Shown in pieces: positions 44,813 to 52,117 of a DNA stretch of 64,000 nt; the stretch's first letter is position 1, and the number at the start of each line of letters is the position of its first letter. The translations under genes and the position numbers were made by a program. The stretch covers positions 744,001 through 808,000 of the forward strand of contig NZ_CP063362.1 of NCBI RefSeq assembly GCF_016807805.1, read 5' to 3'. Source of the DNA: Xanthobacter dioxanivorans (GTDB taxonomy: Bacteria; Pseudomonadota; Alphaproteobacteria; Rhizobiales; Xanthobacteraceae). Under the pieces are notes generated by a model. That model searched no databases. It worked only from the letters and a program-made list of their open reading frames with translations, and had not been told where the DNA came from.

Positions 44813-45420
44813 TGGCCGCCCCCGCCCTCGCCGTCGGCTTCGCCGATCCGGTGCACGACGCCCAGCGCACCTTCGCCGCCCTCATGCGGGCCATGGCCGA
44901 GCCGGGCCTTGCCGTGCCGCTCGCAAGCGATCTCGAGCCGCCCGCGCCGCTCTCCCCGGAGATGGCGGCCGTGGCCCTCGCCTTGCTGGATTACGAGACG
45001 CCGGTCTTCCTCGACCCGGCGCTCGCCGCCGCCCCGGGGGTGGCGCCGTTCCTGCGCTTCCACACCGGCGCGCCGGTGGTGTCCGATCCCGCCGGCGCGC
45101 GCTTCGCCCTCCTGGCCGACGCCGCGGCGCTGCCGGACTTCGCCGGCTTTGCCCGGGGCGAGCCCGATTATCCCGACCGCTCGGCCACCCTCGTGGTCCA
45201 GGTGGCGGCGATGGGGCCGGGACCGCCGCTGCTGGAAGGCCCCGGCATCAACGGCCGGCGCGGCTTCTCGGCGACGCCGCTGCCGGCGGATTTCGCCGCG
45301 CGCCTCGCCGCCAACCGGGCGCTCTATCCGCTCGGCGTCGATCTCGTCCTGTGCGCGCCCGGCGCCGTCGCCGGCCTGCCACGCACCGTTTCGCCCCGTC
45401 TGTCGGCCTCGGAGGACTGA
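44812..45420 (+). CDS. phnH: C-P lyase complex subunit PhnH
   Basis: This 202-residue core-complex subunit starts at ATG 44812, overlapping the phnG stop by one base (TGATG). It opens GFADPVHDAQRTFAALMRAMAEPG, the PhnH signature, and includes LLDYETPVFLDPAL and LEGPGINGRRGFS, the latter also conserved. PhnH pairs with other PhnH or PhnG chains in the complex and has no catalytic residues of its own that I can name. Confidence 0.93.
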   Translation: MAAPALAVGFADPVHDAQRTFAALMRAMAEPGLAVPLASDLEPPAPLSPEMAAVALALLDYETPVFLDPALAAAPGVAPFLRFHTGAPVVSDPAGARFALLADAAALPDFAGFARGEPDYPDRSATLVVQVAAMGPGPPLLEGPGINGRRGFSATPLPADFAARLAANRALYPLGVDLVLCAPGAVAGLPRTVSPRLSASED

Positions 45421-45423
45421 TCC

Positions 45424-46737
45424 ATGTATGTGGCGGTAAAAGGCGGCGAGACAGCCATCCGCAACGCCCACGCGCTGATGGCGCGGCGCCGGCGCGGCGA
45501 CCCCGCGGTGCCGGAGATCGGGCTCGACCAGATCGCCGGGCAGCTCGGCCTTGCCGTGGACCGGGTGATGGCCGAGGGCTCGCTCTATGACCGGGAGCTG
45601 GCGGCGCTGGCCATCAAGCAGGCGCGGGGCGACCTCATCGAGGCCGTCTTCCTCGCCCGCGCCTTCCGCACCACCTTGCCCCGCTTCGGCGCCTCGGTGC
45701 CGGTGGATACCGGGGCCATGCGCATCCACCGGCGCATCTCCGCCACCTTCAAGGACCTGCCCGGCGGGCAGGTGCTCGGGCCCACCTTCGACTATACCCA
45801 CCGCCTGCTGGACGAGCGGCTGGCCACGCAGGCGGGCGATGCATCTCGCCATTCCGCCGCGCACCCGCTTCGAGGATCGGGCGCTCTCCCCTCTCCCCTT
45901 GCGGGAGAGGGTGCCGAGCGGAGCGAGGCGGGTGAGGGGGCTGGCGCCATTTGCCCGGATGGTCTCCGGTCCAATCCGCCGGTGCCTCCGCTCACCCCCA
46001 GCCCCTCTCCCGCGAGGGGAGAGGGGGGAGGCTCCGTGGACTGTGCCTCCCCCGCCAGCCCCATGCCCCGCGTCACCGACCTGCTCGGGGATGAGGGCCT
46101 CATCGAGGCCTCGCCCGCCGATGACGGCGAGCCGCCGCGCGATCTCACCCGCGAGCCCCTCGCCTTTCCCGCCGACCGGCCCCTGCGGCTGCAGGCGCTG
46201 GCGCGGGGCGACGAGGGCTTCCTCTTGTCGCTGGGCTATTCCACCCAGCGCGGCTATGCCCGCACCCACCCCTTCGTCGGCGAGATCCGATTCGGCGAGG
46301 TGCAGGTGAGCCTGTTCGTGGAAGAGCTGGGCTTTGCCGTGCCGCTGGGCGAGATCGCCGTCACCGAGTGCCAGAGCGTGAACCAGTTCAAGGGCTCGGC
46401 CACCCAGCCGCCGCAGTTCACCCGTGGCTACGGCCTCGTCTTCGGCCAGTGCGAGCGCAAGGCCATGTCCATGGCGCTGGTGGACCGGGCGCTGCGCTTC
46501 AAGGAGCTGGGCGAGGAGAAGACCGCGCCGGCGCAGGACGAGGAATTCGTCCTCTCCCATTGCGACAACGTGCAGGCCACCGGCTTCGTCGAGCACCTGA
46601 AGCTGCCCCATTACGTGGACTTCCAGGCCGAGCTGGATCTCATCCGCCGCATGCGCGCGGAGCACGCGGACCAGGCAGAGCCGGCGGACACGCGCGAGGA
46701 CGACGCGCCCGACGCCCGCAAGGAGGCCGCCGAATGA
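45424..46737 (+). CDS. phnI: C-P lyase complex subunit PhnI, with in-frame palindromic element
   Basis: This 437-residue PhnI starts MYVAVKGGETAIRNAHALMA, with EDRVMAEGS-type and DYTHRLLDERLA blocks in the first half. Further marks are YSTQRGYARTHPF and GYGLVFGQCERKAMSMALVD, so the gene is clearly intact. It catalyses nucleobase displacement from ATP by phosphonate. Known PhnI proteins have about 350-370 residues. The extra length is a 48-residue low-complexity insertion at about residues 155-203 coded by a repeat element (45886-46028), in the linker between the two halves. Confidence 0.94.
   Translation: MYVAVKGGETAIRNAHALMARRRRGDPAVPEIGLDQIAGQLGLAVDRVMAEGSLYDRELAALAIKQARGDLIEAVFLARAFRTTLPRFGASVPVDTGAMRIHRRISATFKDLPGGQVLGPTFDYTHRLLDERLATQAGDASRHSAAHPLRGSGALPSPLAGEGAERSEAGEGAGAICPDGLRSNPPVPPLTPSPSPARGEGGGSVDCASPASPMPRVTDLLGDEGLIEASPADDGEPPRDLTREPLAFPADRPLRLQALARGDEGFLLSLGYSTQRGYARTHPFVGEIRFGEVQVSLFVEELGFAVPLGEIAVTECQSVNQFKGSATQPPQFTRGYGLVFGQCERKAMSMALVDRALRFKELGEEKTAPAQDEEFVLSHCDNVQATGFVEHLKLPHYVDFQAELDLIRRMRAEHADQAEPADTREDDAPDARKEAAE
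45886..46028. repeat. Dispersed palindromic element, family 2, copy E, inside phnI
   Basis: Left hairpin with CCCTCTCC and GGAGAGGG arms (45888-45911), a middle with GGTGAGGGGGCTGG facing CTCACCCCCAGCC, and a right hairpin with CCCCTCTCC and GGAGAGGGG (46002-46027). It is read through in frame as LPSPLAGEGAERSEAGEG and PLTPSPSPARGEG plus a spacer. The phnI frame stays open on both sides, so the element was tolerated as coding sequence. Confidence 0.8.
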
Positions 46738-47802
46738 CCGCGACCGCCCGCGCCTCCTCATCCGGCATGCCCGCCATCACCTACAATTTCGCCTATCTCG
46801 ACGAGCAGACGAAGCGGATGATCCGCCGGGCCATCCTAAAGGCCATCGCCATCCCCGGCTACCAGGTGCCCTTCGCCAGCCGCGAGATGCCCATGCCCTA
46901 CGGCTGGGGCACGGGGGCGTGCAGGTGACCGCCTCCATCCTCGGCGCCGACGACGTGCTCAAGGTGATCGACCAGGGCTCGGACGACACCACCAACGCGG
47001 TGGCCATCCGCAGCTTCTTCGAGACCACGGCGGGGTCGCCACCACCACGCGCACGCAGGACGCCACCATCATCCAGACCCGCCACCGCATCCCCGAGACG
47101 CCTCTCGCCGAAGGCCAGGTCATCGTCTACCAGGTCCCCATCCCCGAGCCGCTGCGCTACCTGGAGCCGCGCGAGACCGAGACCCGGCGCCTGCATGCCC
47201 TGGCCGACTACGGCCTGATGCAGGTGAAGCTCTACGAGGACATCGCCCGCCACGGCCACATCGCCACAACCTACGCCTATCCGGTGAAGGTGGAGGGCCG
47301 CTACGTGATGGACCCCTCGCCGATCCCCAAGTTCGACAACCCGAAGATGAACGACAGCCCGGCGCTGCAATTGTTCGGGGCGGGGCGCGAGAAGCGCATC
47401 TATGCCATCCCGCCCTTCACCCGCGTCGTCTCGCTGGACTTCGAGGACCATCCCTTCGAGGTGCAGGCGTTCAAGGCCCCCTGCGCCCTGTGCGGCGCGA
47501 GTGGGGTCTATCTCGACGAGGTGATCCTCGACGATCGCGGCTCGCGAATGTTCGTGTGCTCCGACACCGACCATTGCGCCACCCGGCAGGCGGACGGGCA
47601 CACCGGCACCATGAGCGCGCCCTATGCCGGGGCGGCCCCCTCGACCAGCACCGCCGCGCCCCCTCTCCCCTCGCGGGAGAGGGATGGGGTGAGGGGGTGT
47701 TCGGACCAGCCGGGAACCGCCGGCCGCGCCGGCACCGCCGCCCCCCTCACCCCCGGCCCCTCGGGAGAGGGGAGGCCGCTGTCTCCCGGAGACGCGCCAT
47801 GA
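46734..47802 (+). pseudogene. phnJ: C-P lyase PhnJ, broken by two single-base frameshifts as read
   Basis: PhnJ is the radical-SAM enzyme that breaks the C-P bond. Three consecutive frames together give a good PhnJ. The first frame (46734 to stop 46928) covers about 61 residues up to MPYGWGTG. The second covers VTASILGADDVLKVIDQGSD. The third covers MQVKLYEDIARHGHIATTYA to the end and has the cysteine set CALCG-x20-C-x5-C matching known PhnJ iron-sulfur ligands. Restoring one G in the run at 46913-46917 and one in 47032-47035 rejoins them. The C-terminus carries about 60 extra residues from a repeat element (47659-47774). ATG 46734 overlaps the phnI stop. It may be a working gene with sequencing errors. 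Confidence 0.85.
47659..47774. repeat. Dispersed palindromic element, family 2, copy F, at the end of phnJ
   Basis: Left hairpin with CCCTCTCC and GGAGAGGG arms (47661-47683), then GGGGTGAGGGGG facing CCCCCTCACCCC, and a shortened right hairpin (CCCCTC and GAGGGG, 47757-47772). It codes the C-terminal tail of PhnJ and ends just before the phnK start. The right hairpin has lost its centre compared with copies D and E. Confidence 0.75.
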
Positions 47803-48575
47803 GCGACGCCCCTCTCCTCGTCGCCGAGGGCCTCGGCAAATATTACGGCACGCGGCTCGGCTGCCGGGACGTGGACCTCACCCTCCACGCGGGCGAGGTG
47901 CTCGCCATCGTCGGCGAGAGCGGCTCCGGCAAGTCCACGCTTCTGGGCCTCTTGTCCACCGAGCTTGCCCCCAGCGCCGGGCGCGTCGCCTACCGCATGC
48001 GGGACGGCGAAATGCGCGACCTCGCCGACCTCACCGAGGCCGAGCGGCGGCTGCTGCTGCGCACCGACTGGGGCTTCGTGCGCCAGCATGCGGAGCAGGG
48101 CCTGCGCATGGCGGTCTCGGCCGGCGGCAACGTGGGCGAGCGCCTCATGGCGGTCGGCTGGCGCCACTACGGCGGCATCCGGCAGGAGGCGGCCGACTGG
48201 CTCGCCCGCGTCGAGATCGCCACCGAGCGCATGGACGACGACCCGCGCACCTTCTCCGGCGGCATGCGCCAGCGCCTGCAGATCGCCCGCAACCTCGTCA
48301 CCCGGCCGCGCCTCGTCTTCATGGACGAGCCGACCTCCGGCCTCGACGTGTCGGTGCAGGCGCGCCTGCTCGACCTCATCCGCCAGCTGGTGGAGGAATT
48401 CGGCCTCGCCGTGGTCATCGTCACCCACGACCTCGCGGTGGCGCGGCTTCTGTCCCACCGCATGATGGTGATGAAGGCCGGCCGCGTGATCGAGGAGGGC
48501 CTCACCGACCAGGTGCTCGACGACCCGCGCGAGCCCTACACCCAGCTCCTCGTCTCCTCGGTGCTCGCCGCATGA
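47799..48575 (+). CDS. phnK: Phosphonate C-P lyase system ATPase PhnK
   Basis: This 258-residue ABC-type ATPase has Walker A GESGSGKST, signature FSGGMRQRLQIARNL, Walker B LVFMDEPTSGLD and the HDLAVARLLSHR switch. PhnK binds the core complex and uses ATP to cycle it, rather than driving transport. ATG 47799 overlaps the phnJ stop by four bases. Its own stop overlaps the ancestral start of phnL (ATGATG). Confidence 0.93.
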   Translation: MSDAPLLVAEGLGKYYGTRLGCRDVDLTLHAGEVLAIVGESGSGKSTLLGLLSTELAPSAGRVAYRMRDGEMRDLADLTEAERRLLLRTDWGFVRQHAEQGLRMAVSAGGNVGERLMAVGWRHYGGIRQEAADWLARVEIATERMDDDPRTFSGGMRQRLQIARNLVTRPRLVFMDEPTSGLDVSVQARLLDLIRQLVEEFGLAVVIVTHDLAVARLLSHRMMVMKAGRVIEEGLTDQVLDDPREPYTQLLVSSVLAA

Positions 48576-49482
48576 TGACCGATCCTCCTCCCGTGTCCCC
48601 GCCAAGTGCAGCGCCAGCCCCGCTGGCGCGGAACGCGAGCCGGGACCCAGCGCCACAGGCCGCCGCAGGCGCTTCCATCCAGAAGCGCGCAGCGCTTCTG
48701 CCTGCTGCGCAGGAGTCTTGCGCCGGATCCCGGCTCGGCGCTCCGGCCGCGCCGTCGCTGGGCCGGGACACGAACGGTGAGAGCGCCCCCTACCCCCCCT
48801 CCTCGTCGTCGAGGACCTCGCCAAGAGCTTCACCCTGCACCTGCAGGGCGGGGTGCGCCTGCCGGTGGTCGCGTCCGTGTCGTTCGAGGTGCGGGCCGGC
48901 GAATGCGTCGCCCTGGGCGGGCCGTCGGGGGCGGGGAAAAGCTCCATCCTCAAGATGGTGTTCGGCAATTACCGCATCGACGCCGGCTCCGTGCGGGTCG
49001 CCGACGCCGACGGCCTCGAGGAGATCGCCGGCGCCGACCCGCGGCTGATGCTGCGCCTGCGGCGCACGCGCATCGGCTATGTGAGCCAGTTCCTGCGCGT
49101 CATCCCGCGCGTGTCGGCCCTCGACGTGGTGGCCGCGCCCCTGCGCGCCGAGGGGATGGACACCGACCAGGCCAAGGCCCGCGCCGGCGCGCTGCTCGCC
49201 CGGCTGAACCTGCCGGAGCGGCTGTGGTCGCTGCCCCCGGCCACCTTCTCCGGCGGTGAGCAGCAGCGGGTGAACGTGGCCCGCGGCTTCATCGGCAGCC
49301 AGCCGCTCCTGCTGCTGGACGAGCCCACCGCATCCCTCGACGCCGCCAACCGGGCGGTGGTCATCGATCTCATCGCCCGCAAGAAGGCGCAGGGCTGCGG
49401 CCTGCTCGGCATCTTCCACGACGCCGAGATGCGCGAGGCCGTGGCCGACCGGGTGGTGGACGTCACCCGCTTTGCCGCCTGA
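48572..49482 (+). CDS. phnL: Phosphonate C-P lyase system protein PhnL, 5' end disrupted as read
   Basis: PhnL is an ABC-type ATPase of the C-P lyase system. The main body (intact from GTG 48853) has Walker A GPSGAGKSS, VSQFLRVIPRVSALDVV, signature FSGGEQQRVNVARGF and LLLLDEPTASLD. The true N-terminus LLVVEDLAKSFTLHLQGG lies in the same frame upstream, but with no start codon after the stop at 48777. ATG 48572, overlapping the phnK stop, is the expected start. A frame from there runs through repeat element B (48592-48772) and joins the body if the C run at 48793-48799 had one more C. So the protein is probably PhnL with an element-coded N-terminal insert, plus a sequencing error. Confidence 0.82.
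48592..48772. repeat. Dispersed palindromic element, family 1, copy B, in 5' end of phnL
   Basis: Left arm GTGTCCCCGCC to GAGCCGGGACCCAGCGCC; right arm GCCGGATCCCGGCTC to GGGCCGGGACACG; a variable core lies between (including an internal GAAGCGC-GCGCTTC hairpin). It is read in one open frame from ATG 48572 and shares arm sequences with copies A and C. It separates the phnL start from its domain body. Confidence 0.75.
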
Positions 49483-49500
49483 GGCGCAGAAGGACAGGAC

Positions 49501-50640
49501 ATGACCGAACAGCACTTCGCCAATGCCCGCCTCGTCCTCGCCGAGGAGGTGGTCACCGGCCACGTGAGCGTCAGGGATGGCCGCATCGCCGCCATCGGCA
49601 CCGGGGCCGTGCCCGCCGGCGCGGAGGATATGGGGGGCGACTATCTCCTGCCCGGCCTGGTGGAGCTGCACACCGACCATGTGGAGGGCCACCTCCACCC
49701 CCGGCCCAAGGTGCGCTGGAACCCGCTCGCCGCCGTCCTCGCCCACGACGCGCAGATCGCCGCCTCGGGCATCACCACCGTGTTCGATTCCTTGCGGGTG
49801 TGGCCCGACAGGAAGGCCGTGGGCATGGACGGCGACGCCCCCGTGCTCATCGGCGCCCTGAAGGAGGCTCGCGCGGCGGGCACGCTGCGCGCCGACCACC
49901 TGCTGCACCTGCGCTGCGAGGTGCCCACCGACACGGTAGTGGAGGATGCCGAGGCGATCCTGGCGACCACCGGCGTGCAGCTGATCTCCCTCATGGACCA
50001 CACGCCCGGCCAGCGGCAGTTTGCCAGCGTGGAGCAGTTCCGCTCCTATTACATGAAGAAGAGCGCCATCAGCGCCGAGGAAATGGACGTGATCGTCGCC
50101 GCCCGGCTCGATTTCCACGACCGCTTCGCCCGCGAGAACCGCGCCGGGCTGGTGGCGCTGGCCCACGCCCATGGCTGCGTGGTGGCGAGCCACGACGACG
50201 CCACCCCCGAGCACGTGGCGGAAGCCATCGGCGACGGGGTCGCCATCGCCGAATTCCCCACCACCCAGGAAGCCGCCCGGCTCTCCCACGAGGCCGGCAT
50301 CCGCGTGCTCATGGGCGCGCCGAACCTGGTGCGCGGCGGCTCCCACACCGGCAACGTCTCCGCCGAGGCGCTGGCGCGAGCCGGGCTGCTCGACATCCTC
50401 TCCTCCGACTACGTGCCCTCCAGCCTGCTGTGGGCGGCCTTCGACCTCGCCCGCCGCGTGCCGCCCATCGGCCTTCCGCGGGCGGTGCGCATGGTCACCA
50501 AGACGCCGGCCGAGGTGGCGGGACTTTTCGACCGCGGCGAGATCGCCGAAGGCCGGCGCGCCGATCTGGTGCGCGTGACGCTGGCCGGCGACATGCCGGT
50601 GGCGCGGGCGGTCTGGCGGCAGGGGCTGCGGGTCGCATGA
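49501..50640 (+). CDS. phnM: RPnTP hydrolase PhnM (alpha-D-ribose 1-methylphosphonate 5-triphosphate diphosphatase)
   Basis: This 379-residue amidohydrolase releases diphosphate from ribose 1-phosphonate 5-triphosphate. Metal ligands and marks include HTDHVEGH in the first third, SLMDHTPGQRQF in the middle, ASHDDATPEHV, and SSDYVPSSLLWA late in the chain. The frame is intact, with 18 bases after phnL and an AAGGACAGGAC ribosome site. It overlaps phnN by four bases. Confidence 0.95.
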   Translation: MTEQHFANARLVLAEEVVTGHVSVRDGRIAAIGTGAVPAGAEDMGGDYLLPGLVELHTDHVEGHLHPRPKVRWNPLAAVLAHDAQIAASGITTVFDSLRVWPDRKAVGMDGDAPVLIGALKEARAAGTLRADHLLHLRCEVPTDTVVEDAEAILATTGVQLISLMDHTPGQRQFASVEQFRSYYMKKSAISAEEMDVIVAARLDFHDRFARENRAGLVALAHAHGCVVASHDDATPEHVAEAIGDGVAIAEFPTTQEAARLSHEAGIRVLMGAPNLVRGGSHTGNVSAEALARAGLLDILSSDYVPSSLLWAAFDLARRVPPIGLPRAVRMVTKTPAEVAGLFDRGEIAEGRRADLVRVTLAGDMPVARAVWRQGLRVA

Positions 50641-51206
50641 AGCCGGCGCCGCTCGGGCCGGGAACCCTGCTGCTGGTGGTGGGCCCCTCCGGCGCCGGCA
50701 AGGACACGCTGATCGACCTCGCCCGCGCCCGCTTCGCCGGCGACGGCCGGGTGCTGTTCGCCCGCCGCCTCGTCACCCGACCGCCGGGCGCGGGGGAGGC
50801 CCACGGCACGCTTTCGGATGCGGCGTTCGAGACCTTGCGCGCCCAGGGGCGCTTCCCGCTCCATTGGCGCGCCCACGGACTCAGCTACGCGCTGGGACCG
50901 GAGGTGGCGGAGGTGATCGCCGCGGGGGGCGTGGTGGTGGCCAACGGCTCGCGCGCCACCCTGCCGGAGGCGCGGGCGCGCTTCACCCGGGTGCGGGTGG
51001 TGGAGGTGACGGTCCCGGTGGCGGTGCGCGCCGCCCGCCTCGCCGCGCGCGGTCGCGAAAGCGCGGCCGACATCAAGGAACGCCTGCTGCGCAGCCCCGA
51101 GGTGGACGTGGCGCCGGACCTCGTGATCGAGAATGTGGGATCGCCCGCCGAGGGCGGCGCGCAGCTGGGCGGCTTCATCGCGGAAGAGCTGGCGATGGTG
51201 GGATGA
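50637..51206 (+). CDS. phnN: Ribose 1,5-bisphosphate phosphokinase PhnN
   Basis: This 189-residue guanylate-kinase-fold enzyme forms PRPP from ribose 1,5-bisphosphate. It has Walker A GPSGAGKDT near residue 16-24, RRLVTRPPGAGEAHGTLSD, HWRAHGLSYALG and VVVANGSRATLPEARARF, the last typical of PhnN. The ATG overlaps the phnM stop (ATGA). It is the last phn gene of the operon; a hairpin at 51209-51229 follows. Confidence 0.94.
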   Translation: MKPAPLGPGTLLLVVGPSGAGKDTLIDLARARFAGDGRVLFARRLVTRPPGAGEAHGTLSDAAFETLRAQGRFPLHWRAHGLSYALGPEVAEVIAAGGVVVANGSRATLPEARARFTRVRVVEVTVPVAVRAARLAARGRESAADIKERLLRSPEVDVAPDLVIENVGSPAEGGAQLGGFIAEELAMVG

Positions 51207-51208
51207 GG

Positions 51209-51229
51209 GGGTGACGCTCGCCGTCACCC
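51209..51229 (+). terminator. Hairpin after phnN
   Basis: GGGTGACG and CGTCACCC form an 8-bp stem with a 5-base loop, starting 3 bases past the phnN stop. There is no T tract, so its role as terminator is tentative. Confidence 0.4.
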
Positions 51230-51362
51230 TCCGGCGTGGCCTCAGGGTTCACGCCACGGCCCCGCGCGGTGCCCGGAACCTCAAGCAGTCCGCCGGTCAC
51301 GCCGGGACGGCGACAGCGTCACGCGCAGGTATTGGAATGGCGAAGGCCGGCGGGACGCGCCG

Positions 51363-51638
51363 CTATTGCCGGTAATGCTGGATGCGCGTGGTGCGCAGGC
51401 CCGGCAGTCCGTGGCGGTCGATGGACGACTGCCAGGAGAGGAATTCGTCCACCGTGAGGGTGTAGCGCTTGCACGCCTCCTCCAGGGAGAGCAGCCCGCC
51501 GCGCACCGCCGCCACCACCTCCGCCTTGCGGCGGATCACCCAGCGCCGCGTATCCGGCGGCGGGAGGTCGGCAATGGTGAGGGGTCCCCCGTCAGGGCCG
51601 ATCACATATTTCACCCTCGGCCGATAGGCATCGGTCAT
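51363..51638 (-). CDS. sciP: CtrA inhibitor SciP (DUF1153)
   Basis: This 91-residue protein matches the SciP/DUF1153 family along its length: TDAYRPRVKYVIGPDGGPLT, LPPPDTRRWVIRRKAEVVAA, and a helix-turn-helix LSLEEACKRYTLTVDEFLSW. In Caulobacter SciP binds CtrA and blocks its activation of target promoters in G1. Start at ATG 51638 is the conserved one; 12 further codons upstream are unlike the family. A CtrA-like half-matching site is at 51735-51750, about 100 bases before the start. Confidence 0.93.
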   Translation of the reverse strand: MTDAYRPRVKYVIGPDGGPLTIADLPPPDTRRWVIRRKAEVVAAVRGGLLSLEEACKRYTLTVDEFLSWQSSIDRHGLPGLRTTRIQHYRQ

Positions 51639-51734
51639 CGCTACGCACCCGTTACTCACACCAATGCAAGACAAGGTGGCGGATGGCGATGAATATTTCG
51701 CTAAAGTACCAGAAAAACAGGATATTTACTTGTA

Positions 51735-51750
51735 TTAACGCGACGTGAAC
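51735..51750. promoter_or_regulatory. CtrA-like site upstream of sciP
   Basis: TTAA, CGCGACG, TGAAC: one mismatch to TTAA-N7-TTAAC. It lies in an AT-rich stretch about 100 bases before the sciP start, on its promoter side. In Caulobacter sciP is a CtrA target (established), so a site is expected. Confidence 0.5.
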
Positions 51751-51865
51751 AGCACGTTTTTGAAAAGTAAATGACAGCGACTATTTTTCGCAAAATGCGA
51801 ATGCGGTAAGATTTGAGGAGGAATTGGGGAAGGGACGGCGAAGACCCTGAGGGCGAGGCCCCTCT

Positions 51866-52033
51866 CGTGTCCCGGCCGACTGCGGCGCAGCGGAAGGAGA
51901 GCCGGGATCCAGCGCAAGGAGCCTCGCGCAGCGGGCAATATCCGGCGGTGGCAGGTTCAAGGCGGCGCCTGCGGCGGCCTCTCGCGCTGGGCCCCGGCTC
52001 GCATTCCGCTGCGCTACATGCGTCCGGGGCACG
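51866..52033. repeat. Dispersed palindromic element, family 1, copy C
   Basis: Left arm CGTGTCCCGGCC to GAGCCGGGATCCAGCGC; right arm GCGCTGGGCCCCGGCTC to GTCCGGGGCACG, mirroring it. It lies in the 479-base gene-free stretch between sciP and glyS (51639-52117). The remainder of that stretch is the AT-rich sciP promoter area and a short spacer with TTCGC-AAAAT-GCGAA at 51787-51801. Confidence 0.75.
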
Positions 52034-52117
52034 CGGGTGGCGAGGGGCCTCTCAACCGTCAGGACCGGAGCGGCCGCACGGCGACGGCCCAAAAAGACCG
52101 CCGGCCACCCGGTCGGC

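Noticed and set aside
44611..46761. A 716-codon minus-strand frame across phnG, phnH and phnI
   Set aside because: It is antisense to three conserved genes and has low-complexity Arg/Gly/His composition typical of shadow frames in GC-rich DNA.
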